Below the pieces are notes generated by a model. That model was given only the letters and a program-made list of their open reading frames with translations, ran no database searches and was not told where the DNA came from. From an uncultured Blautia sp. (lineage in GTDB: Bacteria > Bacillota > Clostridia > Lachnospirales > Lachnospiraceae), in the NCBI GenBank assembly GCA_900556555.1, contig USPF01000021.1, positions 1 through 35,024 on the forward strand: a stretch of 35,024 nt of DNA, given 5' to 3'. How positions within the stretch are numbered: the stretch's first letter is position 1; each line of letters opens with the position of its first letter. A program made the translations under genes and the position numbers. This document shows positions 14,565-23,146 of this stretch, in pieces.

Positions 14565-16577
14565 TCAAAATTTTTTTTCAAATATGCAAGTCTCATAACG
14601 TTCCAGTCTACCATTTTGATTGCCTGATACTATCTGATACTCTGTGTCTAAAAAGTCCAACTGTACACTTTCATTACTAAAATTTTGCACAAACACATAA
14701 CATTTATCTTGGGTTTGTCTTGTAGTAACCTCTATTCCACTAGGGAGCGAAAAAACCTCTGCTTCAAGCCCTCTTTCACGTATAATCTTTTTTGCAAGAT
14801 CGTCATAAAAAACCTGTTCAAAATCTGCACAGATATAATAACTTTTTCCTTGTCCAAAACAATTATACACTGCTGCTGGGTATCCTGCATAGAAATCTTC
14901 TCTATATGTAAGTAAGGTTTCTGCTGTATCTGTTTGAATCAAATCGCAAAAATTTGCACACTGATACTGTCTGCTTTTTTCAAAAAAATTCCCATTAGAG
15001 ATTCCATAATTCTTTTCTCCATCGTACAGACTATCTATTTCTGTACTTCTAAGTCCAAATACTTCCTGTAGTTGATGAGGTACACCTCCCAGATAGCATA
15101 AATCTGTCTCATCTACAATTCCGGACCAATAAGTCATCACAAAAGTTCCGCCTTCTCTTACAAAATTTTTAATTTTATCTTCAATACCACAGCGGAACAT
15201 ATAAAGCATAGGGGCTAAAACAATATCATACCCATCCAAATTATCTTCCATATCCAAAATATCTATATTTAAGCCCAGTTTTCTAAAGCTATTATAGATT
15301 TTTCTTACGGTATTCATATAATATAATCCATTGTTTCTAGGTCCTTGTGCATCTTCCATTGCCCATCTGCTTTCACAGTCATGAATAATTGCAACCTTTG
15401 CTTTTGTTGTACTTCCTGCAATTTCCTTTAGTTTTTTTAGGTGCATTCCTATCTCTTTTACTTCCTTAAATACTCTTGTATCATTACCTCCATAATGATC
15501 AATTACAGCACCATGAAATTTTTCAGATGCACCTCTACTTTGACGAATTTGAAAATATTGTACACTGTCCGCCCCATGTGCAACCGCCTGTAACGAAGCT
15601 GCACTTAACATACCCGGGCGTTTCAGCTTACTGACACCCTGCCAGTTTGTTGAAGAAGGACAAGATTCCATTAATAAAAATGGTTTTTTTAACAGGCTAC
15701 GGATAAAATCATGCTGAAAAGCAGTATCTGCTGCAATTTCAACATCACTATTTTTATGCCATAGGGGATAATTGTCCCAACTTGCTACATCAATCAAATC
15801 CTTAAATTTATGATAATTCAATTCATGATTATCATATGTCATATTAATTGTAACTGGAAGTCCAGAACCACCTTTTTGAATTGCATCTTTCTCACAAGCC
15901 ACAAAATCTGCTGTTTGATCTGTGACAAACCTCTTCCAATCCAAATTTAATCCATGAAGTGTTGTTTCTCCCAGAGGAGACGGGCTTTCTACTTGATCAA
16001 AGTTCTGATACGTATGACTCCAAAACATAGTATTCCATGCTTTATTTAACTTCTCGATGGTTCCGTATCTCTTCTTTAGCCATCTGCGAAATGCATTTTG
16101 ACATAAAGGGCAATGACACTCCCCTCCCAGTTCATTAGAAATATGCCAAAGCTTTACTGCTGGATGTTTTCCAAAATGTTCGCTTAATCTTCTATTAATC
16201 TCTGCAACCTTTTCCCTATATACTGGAGAAGTATAACAATGGTTATGCCGCCCACCAAATAAATTACGCGTTCTGTCTGCATTCACCCGCAATACCTCTG
16301 GATACTTATCTGACAACCATTTCGGTCTTGCAGCCGATGGTGTAGAAAGAACTACCATAATCCCATTCTCATAAAGCCGGTCAATAATCTTGTGTAACCA
16401 CTCAAATTGATATATCCCTTCCTCCGGCTCCAGCACTGACCAAGCAAACACACCTAATGTAACAGAATTTATGTGTGCTTCCTTCATGTATTCTATATCT
16501 TTTTCCAATATTTCTGGTGTATCCAACCACTGTTCTGGATTATAATCTCCACCATAAATAAATTTTGTCTGCTTCAT
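14565..16577 (-). CDS. GH42 beta-galactosidase
   Basis: A 670-residue cytoplasmic glycoside hydrolase family 42 enzyme removing beta-linked galactose from short oligosaccharides. The TIM barrel begins FIYGGDYNPEQW. The acid/base is Glu149 in HISNELGG and the nucleophile Glu304 in LLMESCPSS. Four cysteines that bind zinc in this family are present: Cys114, and Cys154, Cys156 and Cys159 in ECHCPLC. The trimerisation domain (about 390-600) and the small beta C-terminal domain follow. No signal peptide is seen. The ATG at 16577 has GGAG eight bases before it; a GTG nine bases earlier is less well placed. It lies 17 bases after the GH53 gene, so the pair degrades galactan fragments to galactose. 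Probably controlled by the adjacent LacI-type regulator. Confidence 0.93.
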   Translation of the reverse strand: MKQTKFIYGGDYNPEQWLDTPEILEKDIEYMKEAHINSVTLGVFAWSVLEPEEGIYQFEWLHKIIDRLYENGIMVVLSTPSAARPKWLSDKYPEVLRVNADRTRNLFGGRHNHCYTSPVYREKVAEINRRLSEHFGKHPAVKLWHISNELGGECHCPLCQNAFRRWLKKRYGTIEKLNKAWNTMFWSHTYQNFDQVESPSPLGETTLHGLNLDWKRFVTDQTADFVACEKDAIQKGGSGLPVTINMTYDNHELNYHKFKDLIDVASWDNYPLWHKNSDVEIAADTAFQHDFIRSLLKKPFLLMESCPSSTNWQGVSKLKRPGMLSAASLQAVAHGADSVQYFQIRQSRGASEKFHGAVIDHYGGNDTRVFKEVKEIGMHLKKLKEIAGSTTKAKVAIIHDCESRWAMEDAQGPRNNGLYYMNTVRKIYNSFRKLGLNIDILDMEDNLDGYDIVLAPMLYMFRCGIEDKIKNFVREGGTFVMTYWSGIVDETDLCYLGGVPHQLQEVFGLRSTEIDSLYDGEKNYGISNGNFFEKSRQYQCANFCDLIQTDTAETLLTYREDFYAGYPAAVYNCFGQGKSYYICADFEQVFYDDLAKKIIRERGLEAEVFSLPSGIEVTTRQTQDKCYVFVQNFSNESVQLDFLDTEYQIVSGNQNGRLERYETCIFEKKF

Positions 16578-16594
16578 AACATACACTCCATCTT

Positions 16595-18316
16595 TTATTC
16601 TCTCATCTCTTCTAAAAAGAAACTAAACTTTCTCATCATTCCATATATCGGAGGAGCTGAAATACGAATTCCTACTGTCACTGTCTGAGCTTTGCACCAT
16701 ACCATATTTACTTCGTAGATATCCCATGCGTGTTCAGTGGGATGTATCTTTGTTTCCTGTAACTTATCTGCCGTTTTCACAAAGAGATCGATTTCCACAT
16801 TGGTTGTGTCTGCACCCTTATATTCTACCTGCAATGTATAGTATCCCTCTTTTGTTATTTCTATTTGCTGGCTGATAGAAATAACAAAATTTTTTGGTGC
16901 TTCAAACCGAAGAGCATTGATTGGAGGAGCCGGAAAAGGATGCTCATATTCTGGAAAAAACTGTACCCATACGCTTGCATCAGACTGCTCCTTTTCCCAT
17001 TGGGCAAAACCACTTTCCCAGTTTGAATTTTTAATTAGATTCTCTTTTTGAGGAATTTCTTTTACTACCATTACCTTACAACAAACAGGCAAATCTATTC
17101 CCTGAGCCTCTCCACTTATGACATATTCTCCTAACTCCCATGTATCCTGTGGAATCTGCCAGACAACATCTCTTTTCTCAAGAGTACCATCAAAAAACAA
17201 AACCGGTACTTTTTCTGGAAAAACAGGTCTCTCACCCTCTAAAATTTTTATAATATCCGGTTCATAAACCTTTCCTGCCTCCTTGGCACGTAGTTGTCTT
17301 CTTGAAAATTCAAATGCATGGACAGATTCCATTACTCTTCCGGTTTCATCCAAGATTCCCATATTTTCAGACCATCCGCCTTCACTATTGTTTGGTACAC
17401 AAAGAGGTTCCCAATAGTAAACGCCCAGTCCCATATTATTCGGAAGCGAAGCAGTAATGTTGTTAACAAAATCCAACACTCTTCTCTGACCTTCCGGTGT
17501 CGCTGGAATTCCGGCAACCCTTTCCTGGCTTTCGTCAATAAATCCTTGTTTACTTCTTCTCCATGCGTGAGCTGTTTCTACAATCATAATCGGTTTCTCA
17601 TAATCCGAAATCAACTTTATGAGCGTATCTCGCAAATCCATAAACGTTCCATGCCAGAATGGATAATACGATAAACCAATTAAGTCAAAATCAAGAAGTC
17701 CCGCTTCCATGGATTTTTCAAACCACTCCTTCAAATAAAAATAACGGCCTCCCTGGTCTAAATGAATCATTACTTTCATAGTATCAGCATTTGCTACTGT
17801 GCGTGCTGCTGAAATTCCTGCATTCACTAGCTCTACCATATGGACATAATCTGGAAGTTCACCTTCCGGAAATAAAAGTCCACTTCTGATTTCATTTCCA
17901 ATCTGAACAATTTCCGGAAGAACTCCATTCTCTTTTAATTTTAAAAGCGTGTCTCTGGTAAACATGTACATGGCTTTCTTTAATTCATCAAAGTTAAGTT
18001 TTTCCCATGCCTTTGGTTTTCTTTGCTGTCCAGGATCTGCCCAAAAATCAGAATAATGAAAATCCAGCATAAAACTCATATCATGTTCTTTAATTCTTTT
18101 TGCCATAGATATGGTGTGTTCCAAATCACAGTATCCTTTTGCCTCTTCCACATTTTCTGGATTATTCCATAAACGAAGACGTACTGCATTCACGCCATAT
18201 TTTTTCATCAAATCAAATGGATCCATGTTACTTCCGTCAAAGTCTTTAAATAATACTCCTCTTTCCTCTAGTTCTGGCAAAGAAGAAATATCCATTCCTT
18301 TATAATAATCTCTCAC
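16595..18316 (-). CDS. GH53 endo-beta-1,4-galactanase with C-terminal binding domains
   Basis: A 573-residue galactanase. The GH53 barrel covers about residues 1-345, with acid/base Glu142 in VQIGNEIRSG and nucleophile Glu247 in IMIVETAHAW. Around 350-425 is a beta-rich Ig-like linker domain. From about 428 to the end is a galactan-binding-type module resembling CBM61 (NLIKNSNWESGFAQWE; YYTLQVEYKGADT). The start is GTG at 18316, with GAGG seven bases upstream. No signal peptide or membrane segment is present, unlike most GH53 enzymes, which are secreted. The enzyme is therefore predicted to act inside the cell on imported oligosaccharides, or to be exported by an unknown route. It lies between lacI and the GH42 gene in one orientation and is probably co-transcribed with both. 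Confidence 0.92.
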   Translation of the reverse strand: MRDYYKGMDISSLPELEERGVLFKDFDGSNMDPFDLMKKYGVNAVRLRLWNNPENVEEAKGYCDLEHTISMAKRIKEHDMSFMLDFHYSDFWADPGQQRKPKAWEKLNFDELKKAMYMFTRDTLLKLKENGVLPEIVQIGNEIRSGLLFPEGELPDYVHMVELVNAGISAARTVANADTMKVMIHLDQGGRYFYLKEWFEKSMEAGLLDFDLIGLSYYPFWHGTFMDLRDTLIKLISDYEKPIMIVETAHAWRRSKQGFIDESQERVAGIPATPEGQRRVLDFVNNITASLPNNMGLGVYYWEPLCVPNNSEGGWSENMGILDETGRVMESVHAFEFSRRQLRAKEAGKVYEPDIIKILEGERPVFPEKVPVLFFDGTLEKRDVVWQIPQDTWELGEYVISGEAQGIDLPVCCKVMVVKEIPQKENLIKNSNWESGFAQWEKEQSDASVWVQFFPEYEHPFPAPPINALRFEAPKNFVISISQQIEITKEGYYTLQVEYKGADTTNVEIDLFVKTADKLQETKIHPTEHAWDIYEVNMVWCKAQTVTVGIRISAPPIYGMMRKFSFFLEEMRE

Positions 18317-18333
18317 CTTTTTACCTCACCCTA

Positions 18334-19311
18334 TTAATTTGTTGATTTCCGAAATAAAATATCATAATCGACAATATTTTTTTTCTCATATTGTTTTCCC
18401 ATTAGGTATTGAATTAACTGTTTTCCTACAATATTACCCATCTGTGTCGCTGCCACACTTACTGCTGTAACTGCCGGAGAATAGCATTCTAAATTGGAGC
18501 TATTATACAAGGATGCAATTGCAATGTCTTTTGGAATACGGTAACCTTCTGCCTGTAGCCTGGACATAATCATAGTACAAATTTCATCATCTCCACAAAT
18601 GATACACTCTACTTTCTGTGCAATTATATTAGCGATAATAGAGTTTAAAAATTCCATTTTTATGGAACCATTAATGAAAAGTTGATTTTTTTCTGACAAT
18701 CCATTTTTTAGTAACGCTTTACAAAATCCATCGTGGCGTTCCTTGTCCACAATAAAATTCATATCCTTTACCAACAAAGCAAATTTCCGAAACCCTCTTG
18801 CAATAAGCATGGAAGTCATCTTTTCAGCTGCCCCTTGATTATCTGTATCTACTTGAATGACTTCCTCATAATTGCAGATTCCTGTAACACCTGTTGGGAA
18901 ATTTTTTTCCACAAGATATTGCAGGGCTTTATCATCCTCGACTCCCCTTGTAAGGATAATACCATCCACCTTATGATTTTCCACTAAAGACTGTATCTCT
19001 AATATATCGTGGATTTTACCTGTTGTAATTAATACATTGTAACCATACAGGGAAGCCGCTTCACAAATACCTAGTAAACAGCTTTGAAAATAAGCACCTC
19101 CCCCATAATATACGTCTGCTGGAAGCACCACTCCAATATTATGCGTAACAATCTGCCCACTTTCATTTTTACATTTTTCTCCTCCATGTTCTTGAACAAA
19201 AGTGCGGATTCGTTCACTGGTTTCTTTTCCAATTCTCCCTTTTCCCGACAGAGCTCTTGATACTGTACTTTTTGAAACACCTAATTCATTTGCAATCTCA
19301 TCCAAGGTCAT
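18334..19311 (-). CDS. LacI-family transcriptional regulator of the galactan locus
   Basis: A 325-residue LacI/GalR repressor-type protein. The N-terminal helix-turn-helix and hinge read MTLDEIANELGVSKSTVSRA then LSGKGRIGKETSERIR. The periplasmic-binding-protein-like sensor domain follows (NIGVVLPADVYYGG; DGIILTRGVEDD; QVDTDNQGAAEKMTS; CGDDEICTMIMSRL). The C-terminus shows SVAATQMGNIVGKQLIQYLM. An AAGGAG site precedes the ATG. It lies between the transporter genes and the two glycosidase genes, so galactose or a galacto-oligosaccharide is the likely effector; this is inference. I find no clear LacI-type palindrome by eye, although a dyad around the operon promoter at 22,930 is a candidate. 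Confidence 0.9.
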   Translation of the reverse strand: MTLDEIANELGVSKSTVSRALSGKGRIGKETSERIRTFVQEHGGEKCKNESGQIVTHNIGVVLPADVYYGGGAYFQSCLLGICEAASLYGYNVLITTGKIHDILEIQSLVENHKVDGIILTRGVEDDKALQYLVEKNFPTGVTGICNYEEVIQVDTDNQGAAEKMTSMLIARGFRKFALLVKDMNFIVDKERHDGFCKALLKNGLSEKNQLFINGSIKMEFLNSIIANIIAQKVECIICGDDEICTMIMSRLQAEGYRIPKDIAIASLYNSSNLECYSPAVTAVSVAATQMGNIVGKQLIQYLMGKQYEKKNIVDYDILFRKSTN

Positions 19312-19372
19312 TTGCCTTCTCCTTCACTTCATTCATATCGTTTTGATAAAATGGATACTAAATTATGAAAGT

Positions 19373-19400
19373 GAGAGCTGTAATAATATATACAGCTCTC
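19373..19400 (-). terminator. Perfect 10-bp hairpin after the binding-protein gene
   Basis: GAGAGCTGTA (19373-19382) and TACAGCTCTC (19391-19400) form a perfect 10-base stem with an 8-base loop, nine bases beyond the stop codon of the solute-binding protein. On the minus strand the sequence after it (ACTTTCATAATTT) has no real T run. It may be a weak terminator or an mRNA-stabilising structure that raises binding-protein expression over downstream genes. Confidence 0.7.
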
Positions 19401-19409
19401 CAAAAAGGG

Positions 19410-20963
19410 TTAATTCGCCTGCTTTTCTTTAACATATTCAATTGCCTGGCGCTCTAACTCATCCAAAACGTTCTGAATTCCAGCACTTTCAAGTGCAGCA
19501 TTCATCTCTTTAATAGCCTGATCCACATCATCTACAAGTCCATTTACCAACGGAGCATAATAATTACCAATTGCTGCCTCACAAGCTGCAAACTGTGTAC
19601 TTACATTGGTTGAATCAAAATTAAATCCATCATATATATGTTCTGCTTTAATATTGGCATTAAAGTTTTCTAACAACCCATCATGTCTATCATCTAATTC
19701 TGTTCTATTTTCAATATATTCGGTTCTCTGAATTTCACAGTTTGTCCATCCCCAGTTACAGTTACTTCCAACACCATATCCACTTTCATCAAGAACTTTA
19801 TACTGGTCGTCTCCTACAGCTTCCCAATGTTTGCCTTCGATTCCCAGCATTGCCAGATCATATACTTCTGGATTTGTATAAAATTCATTAATTACCATCA
19901 TAGCTCTTTCTTTTTTCTCGCTGCTTGCATTAATTCCAATACCATTATTAATATAAGGAACTACTTGTTTTGCCTGAGAAGCTATCGGATCTACGATAGT
20001 CACGTTCCATTCTGGATGTGCTGCATTTGCTTCTTTTGCAAAATTTCTGCAGCTTCCCAAATTCCAAATCATACCACCGGTTCTTCCTGTAAGAAGCCCT
20101 GTCTGTCTCTCTTCATTTGCATTTAATACATCACTTGACCACGCTCCAGCATCTGCAAGTTCTTTTGCCTGTAAGCAGTAATCACGAAAACCTTCCCATT
20201 CCGGCACATATGTAAATTCTAAATCTTCCGGATTCTGTCCATGATAAAGAACTAATTCACCACCCTTTGGTGCTCCTCCTGTCTTGATATAGCCCTGGGA
20301 TTGAAAATACTGATACCACGGTCCATCCTGACTTGCATAAATACCATCTGCTGCACATGCCTTATAAAATTCCATCAATTCATCCCAACTAGTAATATCT
20401 GTCATACCATATTTTTCCAGCAAATCACCACGAACTGCCATAACATCCTGATTAAATTCATTCTGATAATTTGGAATCATATAAATCTGTCCATCAATCT
20501 TAGCCTGATCCCAGGCAACCTCTGGCACTACTTCCCAGATATCTGGTGCATATGTCTGAATAAATTCTTTTGACAAGGGTGCAAAACCGCCTAATGCAAC
20601 CGTTTGTTCATAATGACACCAGCTAGATGCTGTAAAAATCAAATCAAAATCTTCCTGCGAAGAAAATAAAAGAGAGTATTTCGTATCATGTTCACCCCAG
20701 GATAAAAATTCAACATTTAAAGAACAATTTAATTTTTCTTCCAGAATTTCATTAATTTTCCCATATACTTCATCAAAATCCGGTGTTCTCTCTCCAATCA
20801 GATACATGGTCAGTTCTTCATGCTTTGAAGTGTCAACCGTCATCTCCCCACCGCTTTCCTGATTGCCAGCTTCATTCTTTTTTGTGCCACATCCAGCCAG
20901 CACACCTGCTGCAATAGAAGCTGTAAGTAAAATAGATATTGCCTTTTTTGTTCTCTTTTTCAT
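19410..20963 (-). CDS. ABC transporter sugar-binding lipoprotein
   Basis: A 517-residue extracellular solute-binding protein. The N-terminus is a lipoprotein signal (KKRTKKAISILLTASIAAGV) ending in the lipobox LAGC; the mature part begins with a flexible GTKKNEAGNQESGGE linker. The body is a family 1-type periplasmic binding fold of the long LplA-like class (LTMYLIGERTPDFDEVYGKI; FDLIFTASSWCHY). The ATG at 20963 has AAGGAGG five bases upstream and is preferred over an ATG 39 bases earlier that would push the signal peptide inward. It follows both permease genes and precedes the LacI and galactanase genes, so galacto-oligosaccharides are the probable substrate. A stable hairpin follows the stop codon. 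Confidence 0.92.
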   Translation of the reverse strand: MKKRTKKAISILLTASIAAGVLAGCGTKKNEAGNQESGGEMTVDTSKHEELTMYLIGERTPDFDEVYGKINEILEEKLNCSLNVEFLSWGEHDTKYSLLFSSQEDFDLIFTASSWCHYEQTVALGGFAPLSKEFIQTYAPDIWEVVPEVAWDQAKIDGQIYMIPNYQNEFNQDVMAVRGDLLEKYGMTDITSWDELMEFYKACAADGIYASQDGPWYQYFQSQGYIKTGGAPKGGELVLYHGQNPEDLEFTYVPEWEGFRDYCLQAKELADAGAWSSDVLNANEERQTGLLTGRTGGMIWNLGSCRNFAKEANAAHPEWNVTIVDPIASQAKQVVPYINNGIGINASSEKKERAMMVINEFYTNPEVYDLAMLGIEGKHWEAVGDDQYKVLDESGYGVGSNCNWGWTNCEIQRTEYIENRTELDDRHDGLLENFNANIKAEHIYDGFNFDSTNVSTQFAACEAAIGNYYAPLVNGLVDDVDQAIKEMNAALESAGIQNVLDELERQAIEYVKEKQAN

Positions 20964-21001
20964 AATATCCTCCTTAAAAAAATTAATTTTAATATGTATC
21001 A

Positions 21002-21925
21002 TTAACCTTTTACCGCACCAATGGTAATACCTTGAACAAAATATTTTTGAACAAGTGGATATGCCAATACAATTGGCCCTGTCACTACAATTGTCAACGC
21101 CATTTTTAAGGACTGTGTTGGTAAAGAAATAGCACTTAATGCCCCACTGCCCACTGCATTGCTTGCAATTAAATCCTTATAAGCCTCAATATTATTCACT
21201 TTTTCATATAGGAAATACTGTAATGGATATTTATTCGTATCTTTTATATACAACATTGCATTATACCAATCATTCCAATATGCTAATGCTATGAAAAGCC
21301 CAACGGTTGCCAAAGCTGGTTTAATGAGAGGAAGAACTACCTGAAATAGAATTCTAAACTCTCCACAGCCATCAATTTTAGCAGCTTCGATTAATGAATC
21401 TGGGATTCCCATAATGTAACTTTTCATAATCAAAAGATTATATACACTAAAAATCAGCGGAAGCAACAATGCCAGATAGCTATCTCGAAGATTCAATGTT
21501 TGTGTAATCAACAAATAGTATGGCACCAAACCACCAGAAAACAACGTTGTAAAATAAAAGAAAAACGAAAATTTATTTCTCCATTCAAAATCTTTTCTGG
21601 ATAAAACATATGCTGTCATAGTCTGCAGCAATAACCCCAGAACCGTTCCAATCAATGTAAGCCCAATTGTTGTAACATATGCCTGAATCACAACCATGGG
21701 TTCCTCAAATACGGTCTTATAAGCTTCCAAAGTAAAGTCTTGTGGCAAGAGGCTAAATCCATTTTGAGTAATTGCCTCTTCAGATGAGAGGGAACCAGAT
21801 ATAATCATGATAAAGGGTATCAAACAAACAAGAGCCACGATTCCACAAAAACCATATGAAATAATATCCAACATTCTTGCATCAGACCCTTTTTTTATTT
21901 TGTTCATACATTTTGTAGATTTCAC
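21002..21925 (-). CDS. ABC transporter permease (LplC/MalG-type)
   Basis: A 307-residue inner-membrane permease with six predicted helices, the first near residues 18-45 (IISYGFCGIVALVCLIPFIM). The ATPase-contact EAA loop is clear in SLIEAAKIDGCGEFRILFQV (about residues 180-200), followed by VLPLIKPALATVGLF. The start is GTG at 21925, with AAGGAGG seven bases before it. It is the second of two permeases, follows the other by 12 bases, and is followed by the binding-protein gene. No ATP-binding subunit is encoded in the locus. Carbohydrate transporters of this class often use one shared MsmX/MsmK-type ATPase encoded elsewhere; that is the inference here. Confidence 0.93.
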   Translation of the reverse strand: MKSTKCMNKIKKGSDARMLDIISYGFCGIVALVCLIPFIMIISGSLSSEEAITQNGFSLLPQDFTLEAYKTVFEEPMVVIQAYVTTIGLTLIGTVLGLLLQTMTAYVLSRKDFEWRNKFSFFFYFTTLFSGGLVPYYLLITQTLNLRDSYLALLLPLIFSVYNLLIMKSYIMGIPDSLIEAAKIDGCGEFRILFQVVLPLIKPALATVGLFIALAYWNDWYNAMLYIKDTNKYPLQYFLYEKVNNIEAYKDLIASNAVGSGALSAISLPTQSLKMALTIVVTGPIVLAYPLVQKYFVQGITIGAVKG

Positions 21926-21937
21926 TTTTCTCCCTCC

Positions 21938-22873
21938 TTAAAATAAAGTATAGTCTTTCTCGTATTTTCCAACTAATTTATTCACAATAAGAATGGTAAT
22001 AAAACACAATACAGATTGATATAATCCAATTGCCGCCGACATACCAAAATCGTTACTGCTAATTAATGTCCGGAATGTTAAAGTATCAATTACATCTGTA
22101 TAATTATACAACAGTCCATTGGTACCCACTAAATTATAGAACATATCAAAATTCCCTTTAAAAATGCCTCCTACTGATAACAAAAGAAGAATTACTGTTG
22201 TTTGCCTAATCATTGGAATCGTAATCTTGAAAATCCTCTGGAATACATTAGCACCATCGATTTTTGCTGCTTCATAGATGGATGTATCAATCCCCATAAT
22301 TGCTGCTAAATACATAACTGAACCATATCCAATTCCCTTCCATACATTAAAAAACAGAAGGATAAATGGCCAAACCTCAGGAGTTGTGTAGAATTTTATC
22401 GGCTTTCCTCCAAATACCTGAATAATCTGATTCAACACTCCATAATCCGAACTAAAAATGTTAAATGCCATAACCCCTACAATAACCCAGGAAATAAAAT
22501 ACGGCAGAAACATTAATGACTGTGTAACCTTACGGTATCGTTTATTACGAATTTCTGTTAGCAGCACTGCAACTGCAATCTGTGCAATCGTATTTACTGC
22601 AATAAACAACACATTATAAAGAACCGTATTCCTCGTTACCAAACCCGCTTGTCCTGATTGGAAAAAGAATTTAAAGTTCTCTAAACCGTTCCATGGACTT
22701 CCCCAAATACCACCAGCGTAATTATATTTTTTAAATGCCATTACAATTCCCGTCATAGGATAATAGGCAAACACCAAAGTATAAATAACTGCCGGTGAAA
22801 GCATAAGAAGAAATGCTCTGTACTTATAAAGCTTCTTGCAAAATTCTTTCCATCCTTTTCTTTTCGTTTTCAT
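21938..22873 (-). CDS. ABC transporter permease (LplB/UgpA-type)
   Basis: A 311-residue inner-membrane permease, first gene of the galactan-uptake operon. A short basic N-terminus (MKTKRKGWKEFCKKLYKYR) leads into the first helix (AFLLMLSPAVIYTLVFAYYP), with five more helices following. The EAA loop reads SIYEAAKIDGANVFQRIFKI, followed by TIPMIRQTTVILLLLSVGG. An AAGGAGG site lies close before the ATG. The promoter with TATAAT at 22,930 and a small hairpin in the leader lie directly upstream. Together with the second permease it forms the membrane channel for the binding protein encoded downstream. Substrate assignment to galacto-oligosaccharides comes from the neighbouring GH53 and GH42 genes. 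Confidence 0.93.
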   Translation of the reverse strand: MKTKRKGWKEFCKKLYKYRAFLLMLSPAVIYTLVFAYYPMTGIVMAFKKYNYAGGIWGSPWNGLENFKFFFQSGQAGLVTRNTVLYNVLFIAVNTIAQIAVAVLLTEIRNKRYRKVTQSLMFLPYFISWVIVGVMAFNIFSSDYGVLNQIIQVFGGKPIKFYTTPEVWPFILLFFNVWKGIGYGSVMYLAAIMGIDTSIYEAAKIDGANVFQRIFKITIPMIRQTTVILLLLSVGGIFKGNFDMFYNLVGTNGLLYNYTDVIDTLTFRTLISSNDFGMSAAIGLYQSVLCFITILIVNKLVGKYEKDYTLF

Positions 22874-22885
22874 AGCTCCCTCCTT

Positions 22886-22906
22886 TGAGCAATTTTTTGT
22901 TGCTCA
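22886..22906 (-). promoter_or_regulatory. Leader hairpin in the galactan-operon 5' UTR
   Basis: TGAGCAA (22886-22892) and TTGCTCA (22900-22906) form a perfect 7-base inverted repeat with a 7-base loop, immediately before the Shine-Dalgarno site. The 14-base string TGAGCAACAAAAAA on the minus strand recurs at 23038-23051, upstream of the promoter. It may be an operator half, an RNA structure controlling translation, or both. Confidence 0.45.
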
Positions 22907-22929
22907 TATTCTTGTTTTGTTATAAACAT

Positions 22930-22958
22930 ATTATATGCTTTGTCTGTATTTACTGCAA
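22930..22958 (-). promoter_or_regulatory. Promoter of the galactan transport operon
   Basis: A perfect TATAAT (22930-22935, minus strand) stands 17 bases from a weak TTGCAG (-35, 22953-22958). The -10 lies inside the palindrome CATATAATATG. Transcription would start near 22,922 and leave a leader of about 50 bases. The poor -35 suits a regulated promoter. Confidence 0.6.
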
Positions 22959-23079
22959 TTCGCATATTTTCTAAAGTTTTTTTATAAATATTGTACTGAT
23001 TTTCTATTTTTCCCTCATTTCAGCGCAACTATTTTGTTTTTTTGTTGCTCACTAAATTGAAAATAAAATTTCTATTCCA

Positions 23080-23121
23080 ACAAAAAAAAACGCTATTGTA
23101 CATTTTTAGAACAATAACGTT
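23080..23121 (-). terminator. Rho-independent terminator after degV
   Basis: The minus-strand arms AACGTTATTGT (23111-23121) and ACAATAGCGTT (23089-23099) pair with one G-U wobble around an 11-base loop, and a run of nine T follows. It lies 26 bases beyond the degV stop codon and insulates the galactan operon promoter. Confidence 0.9.
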
Positions 23122-23146
23122 TTCCCTTATCTTGTTTTCTTTAACT

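Noticed and set aside
14477..14614. N-terminal extension of dpaA
   Set aside because: The extension would translate through a strong terminator and overlap the galactosidase stop; the TTG start at 14476 gives the normal protein length.
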